Assembly (NCBI GenBank): GCA_024196135.1 | Contig: JAMQCK010000494.1 | Coordinates: 1 to 21,456 of the forward strand | Direction: 5' to 3' | Source of the DNA: Pleurotus ostreatus/Saccharomyces cerevisiae fusant | Taxonomy: Eukaryota; Opisthokonta | Length of the DNA: 21,456 nucleotides | In this document: piece after piece, positions 6,778 to 17,720 of the stretch | Numbering within the stretch: position 1 is the first letter of the stretch | Layout: each line of letters starts with the position of its first letter | Made by a program: the position numbers and the translations under genes | The notes under the pieces: generated by a model | The model's database searches: none | The model's input: the letters and a program-made list of their open reading frames with translations, nothing else | What the model was told of the DNA's origin: nothing

Positions 6778-9603
6778 CTAGTTCGTAAGCTGCGCACTGT
6801 GAAGGGAGGGATGGAGCTGCTGGGCGCCCTGAGCAGCCATCATGGCGAAGAGTTCATCTTGACGAGCTGCGATTCGAGAGACGGTACCAGAGAGAGCGGT
6901 CATCGACGACACAAGGAAATCCATGGCTTCGCTGTTGGCAGCGGGCGGTGCGGGCGGTGCGGCGGGGGGAGCAGGCGGGGGCGGGGGCGGGAAGACGGTG
7001 TCGTAGTAATCAGCGGTACACTGGTCGTATCGGCGAAGCAGACCGCCAGGGATGAGATGCAGCACGTCGCGGCACCAACGGTGACTGTTCTTCAGATAAT
7101 CCTTGACGATGGTTCCGGCGAGCCCGTTCAACACGGTGTGAGACAGGCCATAGATCTGGTTCGCAATCCTAGCCGAATGCCCGGCCTGCTGCGCATCAAT
7201 TTCCTCCGCTGCAGAGGGCGCGCTAGAGTCATCGTGCAGCTGCTCGCGATTGACCGATATATATATATGTCTCCACGAGTTGAGGCCCAAGCGCCAGCCA
7301 AGCACGCGGCCGGACGCGTCGCCTATGGCGTCGCTGAGCTTCTCACTCGTGAAGAGCGCTCCGTTATCCATGAATAGCATGTCGCGATACGCCCTCGGAA
7401 GGTCCTTCGAAAGCGGCCACAGGACTGACGCGAAGTACGCGGCCATCGGGCGGAGGAAAAAGTGGATGCGCGCGATGAGATCGCCGGCGACGCCATCGAG
7501 AGAGGAGGGGATGACCTTGTCGCTCTGGAATAGATTGGTTGTCTTGTTGTACTGGCGGACCAAGGCGACGAGCTTGTCGAAAAGGAATAAGTTGCGAAGG
7601 CGATAGGGCGTGTTGCGGGCCAGAAGAGCGCACATCTCTGTCCCTCGGGCCGGCCCGCCGCTGGTCATCTGGATGATGACCATTATAAGCCTCTCGAGCT
7701 TGGCCAGCTTGCGCATCCACTCGCGCACTCTATCGGTGTCCAGCCCGACGCCAGTCTTGTTCATGAACTTGAGTTTGGTCGACGAGAGAAATGCCCGCGC
7801 GAAGCTGTTCGAGAGCGTCTTGAGAGAGGCGTCGTCGTCGACGTTGGTGAATGAGTAGCCCGGCTTGCTCTCCTGAAGGTCGTCGACAAACGCCGAGTAA
7901 GGGACGGTGGTGTCGAGGCCCTCGGTGAGGCTATCGAACAAGGCGATCGCATCCTGGTGCAGCCGGACGACGATCTCGCGGATCTGGGTGAGGTTGATCT
8001 TGCGGCCGTGATAGAGCAGCTCATCGCGCTTGTCGTCGTCTGTCCACCAGATACGTGGCAGAGAGAGGGTGTTGTACGCGAGGGCCGTGGCGTAGTGCTG
8101 GAGAGACCGGATGCTAGCAAAGGCTGAGAACTCGTTCTCCTGCACGAAGGGCAGCAAGGGCTGCACCGCCGTCCACTGGTCGAACGCGGTATTCTCCGTC
8201 ATGCGCGTCTGCAGCTCGAAGATAGTCGACAGCCGGATGGCGCGGGTGAACCGAGCGAGGGTGCCGGTAACCTCCTTCTCGGTGACGAAGCTCTCGTCCT
8301 TCTTCTTGCTGGAGTACGTGAGGAAGGCCATGGTGGGGTCGGCGATCGAGTTGCCCCGCTGATTGCGCCGCCACTCGCGGAACCAGACTTCGAGGAGTAC
8401 ACGATGGATATCGGTATACTTCGCACGCTTTGGGTGGTCCTTGGGGAGGCGTAGGCGGGTGTTAAGGCGGCGGACAACGCGCGAGAGGTTGTCATCAGTC
8501 GGTAAATCCAGGTCCTGGTGGTCGCGCATGAGCATCGCAAGCAGGCGGATGACAGGGACGGCGTAGTCGCGGTCTGCCGCCTTTGTGATGTTGTGGAAAG
8601 GCTCATGGTTGATACCCCTGCAAGTACCAGATTCATTAGGAAGGGCGATAAAGATTGCGAACATGACCAACGTACTTTGCGGGCTCGGACGTGTTGATGT
8701 GCTGGCGGACGAGGTGGTCCGTGCTATCGATGAGGCGAACACACTCGGAAAAGTACAGATGCACGAGCGCGATCAGTCCAGGGAACTCTTCCTCTGTCGG
8801 AAATGCGGTAGCGGCGAGCAAGATGGCGGTGTCGACGAGCTCGGTGTGCGTGTACCAGAGCGTTCGGAGAAGGAATGGGCTGACCAGGCGCGCATCCGCG
8901 GGTACCTCCAGAGGCACGGAAGCTTGCGCCTGCTCAAAGCGGAGGAAGGAAGCAAGAATCGGGTTGGTGTCGGATGGGGGAAGGGTGACGCGGACGTAGT
9001 GCCTCCTGTAGGGGCGCTGAAACTGCTGGCGCTCGGCAACCACGGCAGCATTCGGATGGCACTTCTTTTCCTTGCAGTGATTCGCAGCATGGCGGCGCTC
9101 TGTGCGCACAAACGTGCAGTGGGTGCACGTGAAAGCCCACACGACACTAAGCCCAGCGATGAGAGGGCGCGGCTCCATGGAAGGCTCGATGATTGGGTCC
9201 TTGGGTGAGACGCCCAGCTGCGCGATCTTCTGACGAAGGGCCTTGAGCTGCTTTTTATCGGCCTTCGCCCACGCACCATCCTTTTTATGCTTTTCTGTGG
9301 CAAAGTGTTTGGTGAGGTTGGGCACCAGACAATCACACTTCTGGCAGATGACAACGCGCTCGACGGGGTTGAAGATCAAGGAAAACGGCTTGAACTCGTC
9401 CGGCTGCTCAAGCCTATTATCGAAATTCTGGAGGGAGCATATTAGCAAGGTGCTCGTATCGATCGTCGCGCCACACACGTATAAGAATGCCGGGCCCGCC
9501 TGCGATGCGGGCGGCGATGCAGAAGTTGAGCGCTGCTGTGCAAGCGAGTAAGTGAGAGAACGCAAAGTCAGGGAGAGCAGCGCACAGATCCCGTCGCAGA
9601 CAT
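6778..9603 (-). CDS. OrsD-like double zinc-finger protein with tyrosine-recombinase domain, 888 aa
   Basis: Exons (-): 9603-9586, 9535-9479, 9427-8676 and 8617-6778; introns 50, 51 and 58 nt. The phases close exactly to 889 codons. The start MSATGS is chosen because the spliced frame is open from there and no in-frame ATG precedes the fingers. Two C2H2-type fingers lie at C53/C56/H66/H72 and C126/C129/H138/H142, the arrangement of the fungal OrsD-like family. A helical region follows, then a catalytic domain with the tyrosine-recombinase set: R600 (GGPARGTE), K634 (RQYNKTTN), R725 (NSWRH, the HxxR box with Asn for the first His), H756 (AGHS) and Y765 exactly nine residues later. A Pro-rich linker (about 819-836) and a C-terminal helix end the protein. 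The expected role is DNA strand cleavage and joining through a 3'-phosphotyrosine, with the fingers binding DNA. It is adjacent to the helicase. The finger assignment is moderate, the catalytic assignment good but based on motifs only. Confidence 0.8.
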
Positions 9604-9997
9604 AGTGATGTATCGGAAGGCAGCCGCAGAGGGGCGGGGCGGATGGTGGTCGCCAGTGGAAGAGAGATACGGACAGCACTGCCTGCACAGCCCGTATCCG
9701 GAAGGACCAATGACACGCAAGCACGCTGCACCGGGCGTGCGTGTCACCGGACCGGATTCGCGCAACGGCCGGACCTTGTATGCCCCGGCGAGGGTAACGA
9801 TAAGCAATCACGCGCGCACGAAGTAAGCCCAAAAGCAGGGTAAATTGAGGATGGACAACAGCAGCGCGTTCGAACGGAGTGGGCTTCTCAATCAGCAGGC
9901 ATTGGAGAAATCGTGGTACAACAAAGTAATACAACACGTTAAAGCAACAATACGTTGGTAGAGAGCGCCCGTGGACATGTCGCTATGCACCAGGGAA
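9604..9997. other. Intergenic region between ParB-like gene A and the recombinase gene
   Basis: This holds the 3' flank of the ParB-like gene (stop at 9998-10000) and the promoter and 5' leader of the recombinase gene, both on the minus strand. Open frames crossing it are not protein-like and fit no splice model. No TATA box stands out. An AT-richer stretch with AATACAACACG and AACAATACG lies around 9925-9955. Confidence 0.6.
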
Positions 9998-12900
9998 CTA
10001 TTTCTTCCTGCTCTTCTCCTTCTTCTTAGTTGTCCCGCCCTTCTTGGTCTTGGTCTTCTTCTTGGCCGGTTCGTCCTTCTCGCCAGCAGGGGAGCCGTCC
10101 TTCGACGGCGAGCGCTGGCGACGCTTGGACGACGACGCACGGGACCCTCCAGAGCTCGCGTCCGGGGAGACAGCGCGGGAGAGGGCAGGAAGATGAGGGT
10201 AGTCAGAGCCGACGGCGCTGCGCGTGTCCGACGTCCCGCCGCCGTCACTACCGGTTGCGACACCCTTTCCATGCGCCACAGGCAGGCGCGCATGTGCGGC
10301 CGGTGTACCGAGGGGGAGTAGGGATGGCGCAGGTGCAGGCGCACGCTCTAGGGAGCTGTCATCGCGAACAAACTCGTCACTCTTGTACAGCACATTTCTC
10401 TTGGCCTTTCCTTTGACGGGCGGTACGGGGACAAGGGTTGGAGGCCCGCTCGACAGAGTCCGCGGCGCACGGCCACGCTCAACTGCAGCACCGCCGACGC
10501 GCGGTTGAATACGAGGAGGAGGACGGCGGGCCAGAGACGACTGGGCGGATGACGGTTCGGATGCGTCAGACGACTCCGATCGAGCGCTTGCCCTCGATGG
10601 CCCGGCCGCCGTTGCAGTGCGCGGTACGCCAGAGGACGCCGACGCCGAACGGGTACCGGAATCAGGCGTCGCACCCTTCCTGGCTGGCGCGCGAGAGCTG
10701 CCAGACTCTGCCTGCTTGCGCTTCTTCTCCTGGCTCTTCCATGTGCTCTGGACATCCGCGGGCTGCATCGCCTTGCGGACTATACCTGCCTGGCCGTCGC
10801 CGCCAGCGGTTCCCTCAAGAAACGCTTCCAGCTCTTCAGGTGTGGCGGCAACACCAGGAAGAGGGAACTTGCTGAGCAAGAGCGCCTGCCCGGCTTCACG
10901 ATCCTCCGGAGTCTGCCCGCTGTAAAAATGTGCGATGTACTTTAGCGTGAGCTGTCAAAAACGGTTTGTGAGCAATGCGCAAGCGCGACAAGGACGAGAA
11001 AGAGCGCACCGAGTGTGTAAGACGCATTGAGGCAAGGAGATCCTCAGGGATGGTCTGCCCACCACGCGCATCCACGCTAGGGACCGCCTTCGCCTTGCTC
11101 GACAGGTAGCCTCGTGCGTGGTCCCCAAGCCCTTGAACGCTTCCCAGAGCTTTCTCCCGTGCCACATCGTCAAGGGCGCGGAAGACGCGCTCTGTGTCAC
11201 CATTGTAATGCGACACAGTACGCTCGAAGACTGGATGGACGGCATTGGTAGACCGTGGCAGCGCGACCGATGGTGGAAGACGCAAAGCAGCCTTGCCTGC
11301 GCGGACAGCGCTCCTGCCGCCGCCACCGCCGCCACCGCCGCGGCCGGCGCGGCCGGCCTTCGCACCTCCCGCGCCACCGCCGCTGTGATCGGGCGCATCG
11401 CCAAGGCCGTCTGTGCCGGCGTCTGCGCTCGTCTCCGCCACGACTGCCTCTGCATCAGATGCTGAAAGCTCGAGTTCGGTGTACCCTATGGTCTGCCACT
11501 CCTTGGTCGGCATCCGATACGCGTAGGCCGAGAAGGTATCATACTTCTGCACATCTTCCGGTGACGGGGTGAAGATGGCAGCATGAGAGAAGGGCTCGAA
11601 CGCGTGAGGTAGCTGGAGGCACTCGGTGACGGCGGTACGGACGGCAATGAGAAGATTGTCCATGATCACATGGTCGGGATGGGCGAGGAAAATGCGGGAA
11701 TATGTGGTCGCGTAGAACGCGTCAACGGCGGCGACGCAGACGGTCTTGCGGTAGACTCCGGGGTTGGCCGAGTAGGAAGGAAGAATGGCAGCACGACAGA
11801 GTACCCCATGCGGCCACATGCGCAGCATGTCTAAGCAGGTTGCAAGCATTTCCCTTGCGTTAGGAGAGGCGAGAAAGGCGTCAGGAAGGGTGTCAAGCTT
11901 CAGGTACTGCTGGACTATGCTGTCGGGAATGTCGTGCTCGGTGGCGCATCCGAGCGCCACGTCTCTCCGCCGAGTGATGGACCACTGACTCCACCACTGC
12001 TTCAAGACGCCGGACAGAACGGCGACCATCGCGTTAGAGTCCGTGTGCTTTACTTGAAAGGAGTGAACGCCTGCAAGATCGCGCACGAGCCCGTCATCGC
12101 TGAGGTAAGCGCCACTCTCGAGGATGAAGCTCATAATCTACCGCTTTATCAGTACACGAGGTGGAATGGGTAGGAGGAACGCACACTGATAATGACGGTG
12201 TCAAGCGCCAGGGGAAGATCGTCCGTAGGACCGTTATAGCCCAAGCGCTTCGCATTCTTGATGGTCCACGCACGAAACAAGTCGAATGGAGACATCAGGT
12301 TGATGATCTTGTCGGACGTTGTCCCCGGCCGGAGAGGCTGCGCTCGTAGACCAGGTATAACCATGGACATAACCTGGGTTCGGATATTAGTAATCGAGTC
12401 GCGAAGCAGGTCCTGTTGGTGCCGCGCCAGCGTGCCGCAAGCCATTCTTGACATTCTAAGCTGCCTCCGGCAGCCAAGCACGCACGGTAGCACAATGTAA
12501 AAAAGGGTAGGGATGCCTTCATTTATTGGTGCAATGGGGATGCTTACCAGCGAGACGTGCCACTTAGCGATCACTCCCCAGTGCTGCTGTGAAAGCTCTT
12601 GAAGAAGGAGATGTAAGACCGAAGGGCAGAAGATGGGTAGCCGGACGCTCCACTTCATGGGGGTAGTAGGTGTGTCGATAGGATCAAGGAGAGAGAGAGC
12701 ATAAATAAAGTCGGGCAGCGTCCGCAGCGAGAGACTGTTGATATCCGCCGCCACCTCAGGCGCATGGTCTTCTGCGAGAAACGCGTCCAAGGCCTTCCTG
12801 AGCTTTCCGTGCATGGACCTGTACGCTTCACGCATGCAGGCCAGCCACTCAGGCCAGTCCTCCCGCGTCCGGACATCGCACGCACCATCAAGGAGCTGGT

Positions 12901-15090
12901 CCCTGAGGCGGGAAAGGAACGCGGCGTTAGGGACTGCCGCAAAGACCTCCTCCGCCACAGCCACGATGATCTCGCATACGAGGAGGACCGCGTGTCTGAA
13001 ACGCGACGTGCGGATGTCGTTCCAAGCAAGGTCCTGCTCCATAAAAAACCGGGCGACGTCCGGATCGCCGACCTCTCGCTCAAGCACGTTGTCGATCGGG
13101 AAAGGGACGTGCATTCCCTTGAACAGCAGCGCCTTCGTGCTCATCCAGTAGAGTGAAATGACCTGTCGCTTTCCATCAGTACGAGCCGCGGAATACTGGC
13201 AACAGAAGTAATACCGTGATGAACCCCCTCCCGAGAGTCAAGTACGCGTCGATGTTGAAAGACGCTGCCAGGGTATCGGGGTCGCGCGTGAACGGCCGGC
13301 ACGCCGCAAAGTCGGGAAGCATCTCGCGCGCTTGTTGCTGGCTGGTCATGACGATCTTGACGCTGGCGCTGTACGCATTACTGGTAGCATCTCCGTAGAC
13401 AATCATCCGCTCGGCGTGGGTCCTAGCGTAGAAGAGCTGCAGCATGAGACGGTACAGCTGCCGCGCGGCCGAGTCACCAAGGACCCCCATCTTGTTGTTC
13501 GTCACCAAGTCGTTGATGAGTTGCCTGCCATACGGGGACCGATCCAGGACGGCTGCGGCTGAGTCAGTGACCGGAATGATAGCCTAGTGCAGGGGGTACG
13601 TACACTGGCGGAAGAACATGGCGGCACAGACACCGTGTCCGTTTGGGTCCATCGCCGCCTGCAGGAGCTCGGGCGTCCATACAGCTTTGTCGTCTTTCTT
13701 GTGCGCAAGGCCGTGCGTCGCCCAGAAAACAATTCGCTGAGCCTCGGCCCGGTGGTTGCCGTTTGCTTGCAGCGCGACCCCGGCCGCGCCGTCGAGGAGC
13801 GTTGCGACCCGGAGGTCAACATCCATGCGGAGGGTCAACGACGTCTCATCAATTATGCCATCAGGGACGATAATGATAATAGCGTGCTCGGGACTGCGCG
13901 GCCTAAAGTTGCCAGTTCGTATGAGCTCCAGGAACCTCTCCAGATTGTCTGGGTCGATGTCGCGGTTACCATGCTGCGTGGTCAAGATCACGTTGTGGGT
14001 CGGGTAGCCCATATCGTCTCTGATGACGCAGACAAGACCCAGACCCATGCATGATCCGAGGCGCAGAACAGCCATCGCCTGCTCACGCTGCTGATTCTAT
14101 GCACATCGTCAACATATGAGCATAGGAGGAGACAAATAAGAATAAGACTGACAGCAACAGTGGGAAGAAGCAGATCGTCGCCGTTTTCGTTGGTCAACTA
14201 TCCACGGCGTGAGTACGTGTCCGAAGCGACATCCACATCACATTGACGTACATCAACCGTAGCAGGTGCCGGCCGCTTGCGCGGGAGAGGTGGCCGAGGT
14301 CTAGGGAGGCCCTTCTTCGTCAGTGGCGGAGCCGGAGGACGGCGAGGGGCGCCCGGGGGGACTAGTGGAGGGTGCGGGACTGCTGGCGTTGCTGGGGGCG
14401 GGGAGCGACTGTTCAACAACTGCGGCGGGGGCGGGCGGTCGTCAGCATTGACCTGTGCCTTTGGCCTGTACCCGGGCGGCAGCGGCAGCGGCAGATCCAT
14501 ATCATCATCCAGGTCAACATCCTGAGGACCGTTCAGCATGTCAGAGAGGGCGAGGAGGTAGTCGCTCACCGGGGTTCGCCCCCGAAGAGCAGGCGAGTGA
14601 CGGTCGCCACTGGCCGATGGACCATCCTCATCAAAAAGGGCGGCTGGGTCCGGAAACGGCTGGGGATCCTGGCTGAGCGCTGCAGGGAGCGGGCGTGGAG
14701 GAGAGTCGTCATCGCTGTCGCGCTCGAGTTGCGTGGGCTGAAGATTCTTAGCAAGCGTTACACGTTTCGCCGCTCGGACGCACCACCAGGCTTTGCTCCC
14801 GCGCACGGCCGCGTTGGATATGCATCCCATGACTCCCAAACTGTTCATGTCCTATGAGGCCGACTCCCGCAACATGAGCCAACATTTGGCTCACCTTTGT
14901 GGATGCGTCATCATCACCGGTCTGAGAGTCGTAAGAACTCATGGTAAGCGCGGAGGCATGCATCACAAGGTGGCCTGATATACGCACCTGGTCATCCCCC
15001 GTAGCCGGCTCGCTGCTCTCGTCATCCCCATCCTCGCCACCCATTGGATCGTCTTCATCACTACCAGCATCCTGCTCGTCCTCATCCTCA

Positions 15091-15130
<40 letters not shown>

Positions 15131-16122
15131 CCTCCTCGTCCACCTCCTCGTCCTCGTCGGATTCTTCATCCTCTTCGCCGCTCCCTTCTTCTGAACCCTC
15201 GTCACGTCCGCCACCCATCGGCTGACCTTCTGCGCCATCGGACGGCTCCCCATCGTCTGAGTCCACCACATCGTCCGCTACCTCCCCACCAATGTCTTCC
15301 TCTGTAGTTGTACCCGTAGACAGCGCGGTCTCCGGCCGGTCCTGGTTCTGGTGGCGTGTCAGCAAACAACGCATGCGGCAAAGTAATAAGTGCGTACCAA
15401 TGCGTCGAGGCGCTCATCCATCTGGGCGTCAGTGAGCGAGACACCGCCCTGGTATAAGCGTCAGCTGTCATGCTCAACTGCTCCGTGGAGTAACGCACAT
15501 CGCCAAGGTCAAGCGCAAGTGCACTCTGCCAAAACGGCGAGCTGAATTGGCCCTTCAGACTTTCATCTACTGAAGCGCGCTTGGGAAGTGGTGTAAGCGG
15601 AAGGTCCAGTGCGCAGGAGGTGTACTCACAGAGCCATCCGTCTCTGACACGATGGGATCATCCGACAGCTCCTTGTTGGCCGCCGTCTCCTTCATCTTAC
15701 CCTTGCCGCTAACGACCGAGGGTGGTGCACCGTAATGGGCGGGAGTCTGGAGGCATGGATTTGGCCCGCATCCGGACAGATGAGAGTAGGGGCGTACCTG
15801 GTTGTACAGCGTCCGAGGCACTAGCCGGTCGCCCTGCAAACACGATATCAGGCATGGTTCATATCATGAGACGGGGAACGCACGATAGGAGTGTGACTTC
15901 CTCCGTCAGCAGTCCTCTGATACCCGTTAGCATGCGCATCCTACCGTCCAGCTTCACGCTCACAAAGACGGATGTGCTTGGCCGCGCAGGGGTTGCAGAC
16001 GCCGTTGACGGGCCCGCCAGGGGCACCTTCTGAACGTCAGCAAGTGCGGACAGTGGTGTATCGTACGCGCGCACCGTTCTGTTCTTCGGCCTCCCAGGCG
16101 GCTTCGATGGTTGCTTGCTCAT
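9998..16122 (-). CDS. ParB-like multidomain protein A, 17 exons, ~1,738 aa
   Basis: Exons (-): 16122-15964, 15916-15884, 15833-15798, 15746-15630, 15552-15499, 15448-15398, 15347-14988, 14921-14895, 14851-14807, 14737-14252, 14197-14153, 14090-13604, 13558-13215, 13162-12548, 12460-12185, 12137-11010 and 10951-9998. Total 5,217 nt, phases consistent; exons 5 and 9 are least certain. The N-terminus has an AT-hook-like PPGRPKNRT, then an Asp/Glu tract (exon 7) and a Pro-rich segment (exon 10). Residues about 480-600 resemble the ParB/Srx fold: DPDNLERFLELIRTGNF, HAIIIIVP, then GNHRAEA (582-588), matching the G-x-x-R-x-x-A signature. Further conserved blocks shared with the divergent paralogue are MKWSVRLPIFCPSVL (917-931) and AMVAVLSGVLKQWW (about 1081). 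A Gly-rich run follows, and a Lys-rich tail ends in KKKEKSRKK, probably nuclear. Bacterial ParB proteins are CTP-dependent DNA clamps; whether nucleotide binding or cleavage survives here is unknown. Likely a DNA- or chromatin-binding protein. Confidence 0.72.
15076..15165. repeat. TCCTCG hexanucleotide microsatellite coding an Asp/Glu tract
   Basis: Roughly a dozen TCCTCG/TCCTCA units on the + strand encode alternating Glu-Asp on the minus strand within exon 7 of ParB-like gene A. The same tract makes poly-Ser or Pro/Arg frames on the other strand, which are not real proteins. Length is likely to vary between strains. Confidence 0.9.
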
Positions 16123-16869
16123 TGGAGTACTGGTCCTGATTAGAGTGCGATGCGAGTTATACTGGATGTAGATGTGTATATTAGTATGGCCTGAACAAGG
16201 CCAGCGCGGGCATTGCAGCCGATTACACAGAGACGTACCGAGGGACGATGCGCGTAGTGACAGCAAGACGCAGGAGCCCTTATCGAGGCCCGGTCGCACC
16301 CGCAGGCGGCCACATGGGCAGCCGGTCATCCGCCGCCGCGGCCACGCGGACCCGGGTGGCGGGCCGCTTGAGCGTCAACGCCGGACCGCATCGTCGGCGG
16401 CCGCACATCCATGATTTAAGCGGCACGCTTGCCTAATTCGCAAGTAACTTCAAATCGCGCATGTTCTGTAGGTGTACCTCAGTAGTGCAAGGCAGAATTA
16501 ATGCATGCCATAGATCAGAGTCATACTACAATCTCCAGATAGTATCCTGCAAATTAATGAGTGAGCAGCCTTAATTTATATATCCATTTCTGTAGCTGTG
16601 GATACGCTGAAGTCAGTGTACCACGCCTGCCACCTAGTCACCACCTCTTCTTACACTCCCAAGATAATCTCTAAGGTGAGTGAACCTGGATCTCGGCATC
16701 ATCTGCAGGGTAACGAGTGCACACACTCAATACATGTGTGCGGTTAATTCGCTAGGTATGCTCAACCATGCTGTAGTAAGTTTAAAGAGGCGACCAAGCT
16801 GCAGTGGTAGCATGGAAGCACACTGTAGATGGGGAAGACACGTACGAACAGAAATTAGTGCATCAATCC

Positions 16870-16950
16870 CACTAAGTTGATCAGGCCGGCCAGACGACCG
16901 GCCGCGTTGACAGGCGGTGCACCAACTTTACAAACTCAGCCCACTATGTT
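16870..16950. repeat. Palindrome-rich intergenic repeat, isolated unit
   Basis: This unit reads CACTAAGTT, then GGCCGGCC, ACCGGCCGCG, GCACCAACTTTAC and CCACTATGTTT. It matches, in the same order, the units at 17195-17360, with diverged spacing. GGCCGGCC is a perfect 8-bp palindrome. Confidence 0.7.
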
Positions 16951-17194
16951 TCAAGGCCAGCATGCCAGTGCATGGCCCAACATGCTCGTAGCAAAATCGT
17001 TGCCCTGCAGTTGTGTCCAAGTTGCAAGCTTGCTCTGCGTGTGAAACTTAAGACATTAGTAGTGTTAACTTGCAGGGTATGCTGACCTACCATATAGTAT
17101 ACCATGAACAGTAGCTGGCTGCTGTGCCTACTTTCATGCAACTTCCACGCTAAGTGGATTGATATGTCATGTGTGGGCAGAACTTAGCCCATTC

Positions 17195-17360
17195 AACTCG
17201 CTAAGTTAGTGGGGCGGCCGGTGGACCGGCCGCGCTGCGGGTCCGGTGGACAACTTTACCCACGCAACACACTAAGTTTTCGAGCCGACCGGCCGCCTTG
17301 CTGAACCGGTGCACCAACTTTACACGTTCAGCGCAGTATGTTTTGGAGCCGGCCGGCCGG
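17195..17360. repeat. Palindrome-rich intergenic repeat, two to three degenerate ~70-bp units
   Basis: The order CTAAGTT, GGCCGG, ACCGGCCGC, GGTGGACAACTTTAC, CACACTAAGTTTT is followed by GACCGGCCGCC, CCGGTGCACCAACTTTAC, GCAGTATGTTTT and then GCCGGCCGGCCGG. The units are head to tail. Together with the isolated copy at 16870 they make a small array confined, in this window, to the space between the two ParB-like genes. Confidence 0.7.
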
Positions 17361-17476
17361 TACGCTGCGCGAGCCATTGTGCTGTGTCGAACTAACACAT
17401 TTGACACCCTAATACGGCGCACCGGCCGCTCCGGTCGGTGCATCACCTGGCCGGCACCTTGAATTAACGCAAGAAT

Positions 17477-17623
17477 CCCCCTAATCCTGCCGGTCGGCCC
17501 TCTGAATTAACACGTCGGGCCCCTTAATTGCGTGTTCTGATGTTAAGTCCCCCTAAAAATCGTGGCTGAAGTTCGCCTCGGACCTCCGGTCTCGCATGGT
17601 TTTACCGGTTTTCCCCCTAAAAA
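17477..17623. promoter_or_regulatory. Cluster of CCCCCTAA-like words upstream of ParB-like gene B
   Basis: CCCCCTAAT (17477), CCCCTTAATT (17520), CCCCCTAAAAA (17549) and CCCCCTAAAAA (17613) occur within 150 bp, about 100-240 bp before the start codon, in the same orientation. They could be binding sites for a transcription factor or for a telomere-repeat-binding Myb-type protein, since the reverse complement contains TTAGGGGG. This is pattern evidence only. Confidence 0.35.
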
Positions 17624-17720
17624 CTGAGTCGACTTATGCTATGGCGCTGAAGTGGCAGGGAGGCTGAAGTTACGGAACTAACCATAGTTCGGCCAATTAG
17701 ATAGATAGGGGAAAGACCAG

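Larger units (their letters stand above)
16123..17720. promoter_or_regulatory. 1.6-kb divergent intergenic region between the two ParB-like genes
   Basis: Both flanking genes start outward from here, so it should contain both promoters. The part from about 16430 to 17160 is AT-richer than its surroundings, without coding frames that splice. Degenerate GGCCGGCC/CACTAAGTT/GCACCAACTTTAC repeats occupy 16870-16950 and 17195-17360. A set of CCCCCTAA-type words lies at 17477-17623, just before the plus-strand gene. No RNA gene was seen. Confidence 0.6.

Noticed and set aside
6752..6793. Intron that would fuse the recombinase and helicase frames
   Set aside because: Donor phase 1 at CAC A/GTGCGC and acceptor phase 0 at GATCAG/CTC do not match, so the helicase frame would be lost.
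6955..6990. G-rich run resembling a G-quadruplex
   Set aside because: It is explained by the minus-strand poly-proline linker of the recombinase; no evidence of a separate role.
6799..7377. 192-aa plus-strand open frame opposite the recombinase gene
   Set aside because: Antisense shadow in GC-rich DNA; the minus strand carries the conserved catalytic motifs and clean splice sites.
8585..9208. 207-aa plus-strand open frame
   Set aside because: Lies antisense to exon 3 of the recombinase gene, with the zinc-finger codons on the other strand and no matching intron structure.
9428..9937. N-terminal extension of the zinc-finger ORF back to 9937
   Set aside because: The extra sequence is not protein-like, while two short introns (9585-9536 and 9478-9428) give a phase-perfect start at 9603.
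14941..15307. Plus-strand Ser-rich and Pro/Arg-rich open frames
   Set aside because: They are mirror frames of the Asp/Glu-coding microsatellite in exon 7 of the minus-strand ParB-like gene.
16680..16880. 66-aa plus-strand open frame in the divergent intergenic region
   Set aside because: Starts at a non-ATG codon, Cys/Met-rich composition, no splice partners and no motif.
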